A stretch of DNA of 64,000 nucleotides, taken from contig NC_092035.1 in assembly GCF_042242105.1 (NCBI RefSeq), positions 11,178,477-11,242,476 of the forward strand, written 5' to 3'. The notes under the pieces are model-generated. The model saw nothing but the letters and a program-made list of their open reading frames with translations, ran no database searches and was not told where the DNA came from. The position numbers were made by a program, and so were the translations under genes. Source of the stretch: Pempheris klunzingeri (Eukaryota > Chordata > Actinopteri > Acropomatiformes > Pempheridae). This document shows, in pieces, positions 54,791 to 64,000 of the stretch. Every line of letters starts with the position of its first letter. Position 1 is the first letter of the stretch.

Positions 54791-57700
54791 CTGACACTTC
54801 TTGTTACAGGTCCTTCTTAGGGTGACGTGCATAGTCTGCACCAAAAGTCACGGCAATCCGTCCAGTAGGTGTTAAAAAATGTCAGTTTAACCCGCCGACC
54901 TACTGAGAGCGAGAGACCGCCAGCACAGCTGAACAAAACGCAGCAGGAACACTCACTGCCTGCAGGTGGCATCGGAGTGAAAACTGCCGCAGTGTTTCTT
55001 TCTTTGCCTGTAGATGGCGCACATGAAAGCATCGTGTTGTAGCAAGTCCAAACCACTGCTGATTTTAATTTAACGTTTCCTATCTACAGTATCAAGTCGG
55101 CCTTCCTAGAAGAAAACCACTAAAACAATACTCACATTTGTGGGTCGTTTCTGTGTGTGTGTGTGTGTGTGTGTGTCTATCAGCAAACTTTGCGTCTGTG
55201 CCTGGGTGTACACAGTACAGTATGTGTGCATGAGCGTGTGAGAGACAGAATGAGCAGGGACAGTGGCTCTTTGTTGCCGTTGCCAGGGTTTTGGATCAGC
55301 CAGGCTGGCAGTGCCTACAGTGACTCTTTTCTTTCTTTATCCTCTCATTCACTAGTTTTCTATGTGGCTGTACTTCTCCACTGCGTAATGATGAAGAATC
55401 TAAAACTATGAAGTTACAAATTCAGTGGCTCTTGCTATTTAACTGCATATTGGACACATTTTAGCAGATCATTTAGTATATATTACATGAGGTTAAAATG
55501 CTTCTCGCTGTTTTTGATGTTGTATTTCTTTAAGGGCAGTTGTTCATGCCTGTCCCCTGGCTAAGAGACAAATACTTCAACATTATTACAGTTTTTTTCC
55601 TCCACAACAGGATGAGCTTCAATATCAAGATCCAGATGAGCACAGAAATTAATATGAAAAGTAAAACCTGGTGAAGCCTGTGAAACATATTGTTTGCACG
55701 GTCTTGTGATTGTAATAAATATGAAGTTATGGAGAAGATTGACGCAAGCCTCCCAGACTGAGATGATTCACTTTTGCATTTGTGCTGCTGATTATAGGAC
55801 TAGTACACGTGATTGAAGTTTAGAGTTGACTCGTAAGTCTAGTTTGATTTAAATGTGCTTGCAGCTTTGACACTGACCTTAACAATAGGTGAATACAGTA
55901 ATACTGATAATAATAATCAAAAAATACATCTCTCACCCCGTCTCTCTCTCTCTCTCCCTCTCCCCCTCCATCTCCCTTTCTCATTCCTCTAATTGCAGCC
56001 GTAATCCTTAGCCAGATTAGAGGGCAGTGTAGGGTCTCAGTGTGTTTGTGAGTGTGTGTGTGTGTGTGTGTGCGGTCTGAATGAACGATGCATAGATCTC
56101 TCAGCGATTACTCGATCCCTGTCATCATCACACGGGTTAAAACTGACAAGAAGCCAAATCCAATTTGCGCTCTGCCAACATTTACTCATACAAGGAATGT
56201 GATTTGACAGCTTGTAGAGAAACTAAGGCAAACCGCTGTGCATTTCTTACATGACAGAGATGCCATAGTGTTTGTTATTGTAGCCCAGTGTGATTACAGT
56301 TTGATCTGCCAGCCATCATATCTAGTGCTGACGTTGGTGTTGATTTGGATCCTAAATATATTCAATAATATTGCATCAGTTTTGCTCTAATATAGCCTGG
56401 TTTTATAAATCCTGCCTTCTCTCTCTTTAATACAGGTTGGCCTGGAAGGAAGGGGTTCTTGGCAAATGTTTAGACCTATAAATAGCAGCGCTCCCTCTTT
56501 TGTGTCTCTCTTATCCTCTCTCCTGCATTGTCTGACCTGGTTGTCCTGTTCCTTAATTAGTGTTAGCGTGTATTTAAGATCCATCAATTTAACTGCAGTT
56601 TATTAACTTGTCTTTTGTTAGTGTTTTTAAACAAGGTCATCATTCGCGAACTTCATACATACATTTTATTTGTGAACCACTCAATGAGGAAGCGCTCTCA
56701 CTCAGTATTAGTCGCACTTTAATGATTAAAGTTCTAATTTCCCAGGGCAGTGAGTTTATTTTCAGTGGTGGATTTTAGCTCATTAAAGAGTGAATTTTCA
56801 TTGTCTTTTCAAAAGCTGCTAAGCAGAGATATGAGACATATTGCCAGAATGGTGCTGGAATAGCCAAATACATCTAAGAAGAGCTTAAAGGGACAGGACA
56901 TTTGGTGGTCTCTTGGCTAAGATGTGCACTATAGACTGAGATCACAACTTCCCCTGAGTTTGGATCAGGTTAGAGGCCATAGTTGCATTTTAATCTCACT
57001 CTCTTTCTCTTTGTTTTTTCCAAATTTGTGAACATTTTCTCTGAAGTTGGTCACCAATTGAAAAACTGTTAATCACAAGCGATTTTACTTTATGACACCA
57101 GAAAGATTCTGTTAGCACAAGTTTTGGTTTTATGATAATTAAACTGTGAAACTGAGATGTTCACATGACAGAAAGCAACTTAGTGGCATTTATTTTCATG
57201 ACGTCAAGTGCCTTTATCTGACCTCAACTTGTTGTAGATACAAAAGAAGAGGTGTTAGAAGACCAGGGAGGCACTTTTTGTGCCTTTGCTGTCCGTATCA
57301 GGCTCACCAGCCCAGCCAGGAGCACACTGTTTTCATTGTCTGTCGTCACTTTTATCTGTGTTTTTGACAGATTTTTGTAGAGGAGGGATGTTGGACCTTG
57401 GCACAGATATTCCCAGTAGCAGACGAGTGAGAAGCATGGGGTTGAAGGAGTCACACATCTGGTATCTATGGCATCTTTTTCTACGTCGTCTGTGATTTTT
57501 CTTTGGAGGAGAGGGACGTTCAGGGCTATGTAGCATCTCTGCACAAAGCTCTTACATCTTTATTCTATGCTGGTGATAGCCATCCGTTCTAAAACAATCT
57601 CTGTTCTCCCAAAATAAACCTAAATTGTCAATAACATTGAAATTTCAGAACACAGATGGTGAATTGAGTTGGATGTTGAGCGCTAAGAGTCAATAGTGAG

Positions 57701-57884
57701 ATTCCACTCCTTTTTCTTAACTAAGGATTGGGCCTGACACACACACCTGGGTTGGGAATTTCGAGTGAGTGTGTGATGTTTCTTTCTGGGAGTTTTGATT
57801 CCCTATTGGGGTAAATGTCATAAGATTTTACTGTCCAAGTCACTGGTCATGATGCTCAGTAGGTTTCATGTTTTGATCAGTTTG
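54791..57884. other. Intergenic interval without recognised gene
   Basis: Holds TG tracts at 55152-55176 and 56051-56073, a CT run near 55943-55975, a CTATAAATAG motif at 56476-56485 and a homeodomain-motif-rich stretch at about 56690-56880. No coding exon supported. Confidence 0.5.
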
Positions 57885-58750
57885 CTCTTAGAGGGTAACT
57901 CTGGTATTTTTACATATTTTTGATTTGAAATGAGTAGTAGGTACAAAACTTTTCTATTTGGTCCAGTAGATCACCCCAGCCAGTAGCCAAAGACTGGCGG
58001 CCAACAGACTACAATGGCTCTAATGTAGTCCTTTAGGGCAATAGTCCCTGATCAAAGTAGCTCCACTAAAAGTGCTTGTTTTTGCCACTGACTCAGATTG
58101 TTATTCTAATAGTCTGACATAATTACAGAAAGGATCCCCACAGAGATAGACCTGTAAGGTCTTTTACCAGAAATAGTGTGTATATTGCTTGGTTTACAGC
58201 CACCAGTCCCCATTGACAAAAACAATGATTTTACATGGAAGTTGCTGGTCCACGGCTGCCTTGATCAATTAGTTTGTTTGTACCATTGTGTGACTCTAGT
58301 GTTTTAAAAGGGTTAGTTCAGATCCAGCACAATATATGTGCAACACACAATAACACAAACAAACTAACCAATCGAGGCAGCAGAAGACCAACTACTCCCA
58401 CAGTCTGCAAAGTAAAATTATTACATTTATTATCATATATTATTTGTCAGTGGAGTCTGATGGGCTGTTTCTGGTGAAACAAAAAGGATCTGAAAGGTTT
58501 ATCTCTGTAGAGATCATTTCTGTATTGTTGTCAGACACCTAATAACAGTCTGAGCCTGTCAGTGGCAGAACAAGCTTTTTTAATTGATTACTTTGATCAA
58601 GCGCCTTTGCCCTGAAGGTTCACTTTGCAGTAATTACAGCCTGTTGGGCACCTGTGGAGGCAATCTACTGGACCAATCCCAAACATTGTTGTACCTTCCA
58701 GTCATTTTGAACCCAAAATATATTTAGAAAATAGGGTTAGTCTGTTAAAA
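57885..58750. mobile_element. Large fold-back (palindromic) element
   Basis: Two long imperfect inverted arms. Left arm about 57885-58170: GGTAACTCTGG, GGTCCAGTAGAT, CTGATCAAAGTAG, GTGCTTGTTTTTGCCACTGA, CACAGAGATAGACCT. Right arm about 58485-58750, carrying the complements in reverse order: AGGTTTATCTCTGTAGAGAT, GTCAGTGGCAGAACAAGC, TACTTTGATCAAG, ATCTACTGGACC. A 315-bp middle separates them. No transposase frame. It looks like a non-autonomous DNA transposon. Confidence 0.7.
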
Positions 58751-61690
58751 TAACTTGTTAAAGAATAGATAGTTATCCTTCAATGGCTTCCTTGGTTATC
58801 CTTCTTGACTCCTAAACCAAAGGAACTATTACTGGTTTGTTCTTCATTCTAAGACCTATTGAGGAAGCACTGATGATGGCATTGGCACTGCCAGCATTAT
58901 GCTTGTGTCTGGCAATTTCGTCAGTGTGCGTCAGAGAGATGCTCTCACAGGAATTGCAGGTGTTGCCAGCGAATACTTAGAAACAGACTTAAAGACAGCA
59001 ATAGCATTAACACTGAGTTGCTGTGGCACACTATGCTGTATTCAGTCTTTATTTTCAGACAACTAATGCTAGATAAGACATGAGATACTCTTAAGTCTTG
59101 CACTGTGAAAAACCCAGTAGATCATGTCACAAGATTTCCTCGTCCTCGTTTGGATATGACAGATTCTGCTGTCAGCGTCTGCTATAGTCTGAGAACTCTC
59201 TGAATTTTGCTTCCCAAATTGGCTGCAATTTTGGCTCTCAGCTTGACACAGCCAGTGCATTCAGCAGAGGTGAAAGAGAGAGATGACATCTTGATTTAAA
59301 GCTCAAGATCCTTTAAGAGACTTGCAGTGAGTATACCGTAGTTCTCATGGAAGATTTAAAATACTATAATATTTAAAATGATTATTGAAGAAATCCATTT
59401 TATAACCTAGATTTAGCTGTGAAATAATAAATAATATGTAAATATATGTAATATGTAAATAATAAGTAAAAAAGCTGGTCTGCTCTTTCCTTTAGTCGAT
59501 CAAGATTTCCTTTGAATTTCTATAACTCGTTCTTGTTATATCTTCGTAGTATGGGTCAGACAAATATGCTATGCTACGCTATTACATTACAAGGTGAAGG
59601 AGCATCTGTGAGGTGTTACAGTTCAAACACAGAGACACTGTGACTTTAAATATACATACAAGTCATGTGCACTGTTAGTAGTCCTGTAGAGGCAAAGAAA
59701 ATCAGCGGAAAGAGGTGACTGAGTGGTGTAATCTTCCGTGAATAAAGGCACGTTTTCCGGTTAGTAAGCTTGTTGAAGCTTGAGGTCAAAGCAAAGGTTC
59801 CTTTTAAAAGTTTGAATTGAAGTAAAACGTACGTGTGTAATTAAGTTATGTTGTGCTGTTACAATACAGCAGTGTCCTGTGGGAGTCCTGGCTGAGAAAC
59901 ATACTGTTCTCATGATGTGCTCGCTTGGAAATTGACATTTCCTCGCCGCGCTATCTCCCCCATGTTGTGTGAGTAGTTTATATGATATTAACATAGTAGA
60001 CAATAGGTCTGTTCAGGCACCTCTGGAGGAGGAGGAATGACTTAACGCGGCAAATTTTCACCCCACGTGAGCCAAAGTCTTCGCTGTCCCCCGCAACGCT
60101 GACATGCTGATGAAAAGTAGCTCAACAGCCTAAATGTCCAAAGTTACTGCAATTGTATTCGCCCTTAAATCAGCAAATCAAGAGATTACAAAATGACTGA
60201 CCCTTCAACAAGGAAAGGCACTCAACAATCAAGCTTGTATGAGTGTATTTATAGCCCATGTAACCGCATGAAAATTTGGTGCCACGAGGAGTCCAGTTAA
60301 CATTTCTGAAAAGTTGCTCAGCTGTAGTTATTATTTTGCTGGTTAACTGTTAAGTCGTGGCCTTGTCAGCTTTTCATTCTCTATTCTTTGTTCAGTTTAA
60401 GGACCTTTATAACTGTTTTCTTCGCTTTCATTTAGTCTGTCTGACTCACAGCAAAGCTCTTTTTAGCTCAACATTGTAGCATGCTTCATATGCCCAATGC
60501 GCAATGTTTTCATTAAATTTAGCTTAAAATAACTGTAATTGAGTGGCATTGTGGCAGTGTTGCAGCATAAGGCAAGCAGACCGAGTAAACACATTTATAT
60601 CTTTGCCAAAGAAACTTCAGACAGCTCGTCGGTCTCAGAGTGTAAATACAATCTCAGTGAGTGGTGTTGGAATCACCATTATCTGTTTGGATAGACGCTG
60701 AGTGTCTCTGGCTGTATTTACCCACCTCCTCTTCTCTGTGTCAATCAGTGCTGGACTTCTATTAAATAGTAACAATTATAAAGCACAGGTGGTTTTGGTT
60801 TGATTATTAAACATTTTAAAACGCCTCTACGTCACACTTGATCCAAAGTCCAGAGCAGTTCGAGTACTACAAGGGCAACCTGCAGCGGACTGAAACCTTT
60901 GCAGTGCACAGTATCACTGTCTGTACAGCAGAGAGCAAAGCAGGAGAAAGAGAACAAACTGAATGTAATAAAATGTAATACAATGTGTTAGTTAAGGGGG
61001 TTTGGTAACCACTCACATACCACTAGCAGTATTCAACCCTGCATGTAGTTTCATTTTTATCTGCTGAAGTTTTGAGATATCTGCGTTTTGAGATTTCTTC
61101 TTCCTTCCCAATTATGGTGGAGGTGAATGAGCAGATATTTGAAACATTCAGGAAATGTGAGTCTTTTTCTAATTTGAGTGAACTGACCCTTTAATCCTCC
61201 ATTGTGCCATTCCTGTCCTGAAGAGGACCCGAAACATTTTAAGTGCACAAAGAAGTCATATAGCAGCTCTTCCTCCTACATCCACTTACAGCATTATTTC
61301 CAATAGTAACTTCCTTGTTAAATTACAGTCATTATATGTCACTTGCTGCCAGTATGTTTCCCCTAATGGTATTGCTCTCACTATTTGTACTCACTACTAC
61401 AGTGACATTCCAAAGGCCATGTTTTACGCCTTCAACTCTCATGATGTTTATGTATGGCAGAGCATTGTTTGGGGTTAAACAAGAACGTAGACTGCATTAA
61501 TTACGGAGCTTGAAGCCCCCACCCGCAGCATGAAGCTCTGAGGCAGCCACTTAGGCTCAATCATGGTTTGCTGTTTTGGTTTTATTGATGCTGGAGTGAC
61601 ATCACTGCGGCGTGGGAGGTCGATTTGCCAAAGACTTTAATGAACTCAAGTACAAATCCTACAAAATGAAAGTGTAAACAGAAATTCCCA

Positions 61691-61691
<1 letters not shown>

Positions 61692-61723
<32 letters not shown>
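61692..61723. repeat. (TG)n microsatellite
   Basis: Sixteen TG units read directly. Confidence 0.95.
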
Positions 61724-61726
<3 letters not shown>

Positions 61727-62338
61727 ACATGTGTTTGAATAGAAGGTGTGGTCGTATGTCGTTGTGAAGCCCGAGAGACAGGTCCTGAAAGTTTGCACTC
61801 ACACATGGACAGCTGCTGACAACATGATGTGCTGTGAAGCACATGTTGATAGTTAGTGTCCCACTGAATTTTCAGCGGATTCTCATGAGTGTCTGCACCA
61901 CAAACCAGTTTCCAATGGGTTCTGTTGTACTGCGGCGAGCTACAGTCATTATGTGAGTGGATGTACAGCACTGTGGGAGAGGAAACATGGGTTTTATTTT
62001 ATTTTGGGTTGAACTGTCCCCTGAAGGGTTTTCTCAACATTTCTCCTTTTCTCTATCTCTTACATCACCGTCCTCTTTCTCCTGGATATATTTCATCCTT
62101 CTGAAAAGAATCGGAACAAATTGAATTCAATACACACTCTTTTTATTTTCCCAGAATTCATACTTTTCACTCCCGCTGCTATTTTAAAAGCTTGCTCTGT
62201 CCTTTCATTCTCTCTCCCCTCATCTTTGTATTATAACATCCCCCTCCTCCCTGCATAGCCTAGTGACTATAAACAGTCGGAGGTTTACTACAAACACGTC
62301 CGACAACCCCCGCCAACCAGCAAACCAACAAGGACAAT

Positions 62339-62366
62339 CCCTCCTCCTCCTCCTCCTCCTCCTCCT
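62339..62366. repeat. (CCT)n trinucleotide repeat
   Basis: About nine uninterrupted CTC/CCT units. In reverse it gives the poly-Glu run of a spurious short frame. Confidence 0.95.
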
Positions 62367-63739
62367 TGAGAGTTACAATGAACAGGAAGAGCGCCTCACG
62401 GTTTCGTAGAGACTTCAGGGTCATGAGTGTCCTTTGGTGCAGCAAAGGTGGCCGCCATAGATCTGTGATGACCTTGTTACTGAACCGAGGCTGAGAGAGC
62501 TGGCCCAGAATGCTTTTGTCCTGTGCATCTCCTGCTCAAATATACCCATCTTAATGTTTGTCCATTTAGCTTTGCTGTACCAGCTTGGTAACTAGTTGAG
62601 AAATCACTTTGTCTCTTCAAGGACACAGTGTGTTTCAGGGGCATTAAGTGGCTCAATCATTCATTTTCAGTTCAACTTTATGGCCTTGCTGTCGATTTGT
62701 CATTATAACCACAGGACGACTGAGGTGGAGCTCAAACCTATGGCCACAAAACTTTTGGTTCCTGTTAGTGGATCAGCTGAACCAATTAAATAAGTATTAG
62801 TGTTCGTTATCTGCTTTAGTGGCAGCCGATCTTTGCCCACGTTTGGACGGGAAACCTAAATCTCACCTGAACGCTTAGAGGCCTCAGCGCAAATTAGGTC
62901 TCAAATAGGATTTCAGTGTTTTTCTCAGGATGATTAATATATATTAATCCTTTTGCCAGTGTATGGCAGGAGCAGGCAGTCAGCCAAGGACATTTTTGAG
63001 CTCACTCAGTGTTGCAGCAATGTGGATCTATGTTAAACACAATGTTTTAGCATTGTGAAAGACATTCCAGTCCTGTTCTTTTGACTTATCCTGAGGTGGA
63101 ACAACTTCAGAATCAATTACGAGGTATTTTTTTACAGGGCACACTGACCTCAGACAGAGAGGGAAAGCTAAAGGCTCAGTGGATTCCTCCCTTTGCATTC
63201 CGCTTGTTATCTTTGTTATGAGCAACAGATTTGCCCAACCTCTTTCATCCGACTCCTCATGGGAAGAAAGTCGGTCAGTTTTAATCATTTTCTCGCCTTT
63301 TTCCCTTTCAGTCTTTGTTATTCAAATGCTCGTTCAGCTTTGGGCAGTCAGTCACCTGCAGAACTGGACTTTCGCCTTTCTAGCCCTGCCTTTATCTCTA
63401 TCTCTCTCATTCACTATTCCACTATCTTGCCTTTCTTTTTTTTTCCGGTCATCCCTGTTTGTACTGTAAACTAAGCACACACAGACAGAGCGAGACACAG
63501 GGATTCTCTCAGGTTTCTCTGGAGCTGAAGGGCGTGGGCGTTTGGTTGTCTCACCTACCTGTCGTACGTAAAGGCTGAATGTAGGCTTAGTGGAAAAGTG
63601 GACATGGATTGAGGAAAGAGAGTAAAGAGTGAAAGAAAGCGAGAGGAAATTGTGAGAACAAAACAGGGAAGTTGAGCAAGAATCACCCCTCCCCTCTCTC
63701 CTGTACTCCTCCTACAACAATGCCTCCCTCCCCCAGTAA

Positions 63740-64000
63740 CTCCCCCTCCCTCCGTTTCTCTCCCCAACACTACTACTCACCTGTCCAGTTTCACCCCTCT
63801 CCATCTCCCCTCCCCCAAGCTCCTCCTCTTGGAGCAGGTGAGCCAGTAGTGGCTATAAAGGTATGCTAAAGTGAAGAAACCTATCTTCTCTGCTCTGGGG
63901 AGTGCGGAAGACACAGGGTTGAGAAAGAGAGTGTGAGGGAGAGAGAGAGAGAGTGAGAGAGTGAGAGAGAGGCGGAGTAGGAAAGCTGCAATTTAAAAAG
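63740..64000 (+). promoter_or_regulatory. TATA-type promoter and start of 5' UTR of an unidentified gene
   Basis: TATAAAGG at 63854-63861 in a pyrimidine-rich, GC-richer stretch, with E-boxes CACCTG (63778-63783) and CAGGTG (63835-63840) just upstream. A start about 30 bp downstream (about 63885, in CTATCTTCTCTGCTCTGG) would be followed by a purine-rich leader (GAGA repeats 63934-63972). No ATG-initiated conserved protein occurs before the window ends, so the gene cannot be named. Confidence 0.45.

Larger units (their letters stand above)
58751..63740. other. Intergenic interval without recognised gene
   Basis: AT-rich. Contains a TG tract (61692-61723), a (CCT)n tract (about 62339-62366) and no supported coding exon. 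GC and CT content rises from 63400 toward the promoter at the right end. Confidence 0.5.

Noticed and set aside
58567..58700. Apparent conserved element with TCF-like CTTTGATCAAG and CAGTAATTACAG motifs
   Set aside because: The same words recur inverted at 57960-58080, so the stretch is the right arm of the fold-back element rather than an enhancer-like unique sequence.
61582..61971. 129-codon minus-strand frame
   Set aside because: Contains the TG-repeat His-Thr run and has no recognisable domain.

Overview
The window is vertebrate nuclear DNA, most likely from a ray-finned (teleost) fish. It holds three multi-exon, GT-AG spliced genes of the SPEG/OBSL1/CTDSP1 neighbourhood (human 2q35). 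Introns are compact (often 80-300 bp inside obsl1), TG/CA microsatellites are abundant, and several repeats look fish-like. I rebuilt every exon by hand from splice sites and reading phase. In all three genes the joined exons stay in frame from one end to the other.

Layout. (1) 1-9290, plus strand: the 3' part of speg, with the end of a giant phospho-motif-rich exon, an Ig domain, an FN3 domain, a proline-rich linker and the complete C-terminal (second) kinase domain, stop at 7921-7923, poly(A) signal at 9269. (2) 10.6-21 kb, plus strand: complete ctdsp1, a small CTD phosphatase of 262 aa in seven coding exons. The intron after coding exon 4 carries a miR-26 precursor hairpin. (3) 23.2-35.7 kb, minus strand: complete obsl1 coding region, 24 coding exons, 2205 aa, 22 Ig-like domains plus one FN3, convergent with ctdsp1. 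A possible non-coding first exon lies near 36.69 kb. (4) 36.7-63.85 kb: about 27 kb with no coding gene I can support. It contains microsatellites, a relic of a LINE endonuclease region, retroposon tails, a large fold-back element and unassigned AT-rich DNA. (5) 63.75-64.0 kb: a TATA-type promoter pointing right, so the window probably ends in the 5' UTR of another gene.

How they relate. speg and obsl1 belong to the same muscle Ig/FN3 superfamily as obscurin and titin, and act at the triad/Z-disc/M-band of striated muscle. OBSL1 also acts in the 3M (CUL7) complex. ctdsp1 encodes a nuclear phosphatase (REST/RNA polymerase II CTD) and hosts miR-26, an ancient arrangement shared by the CTDSP family. 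Species, and which teleost paralogue copy (a or b) is present, cannot be decided from the sequence alone.
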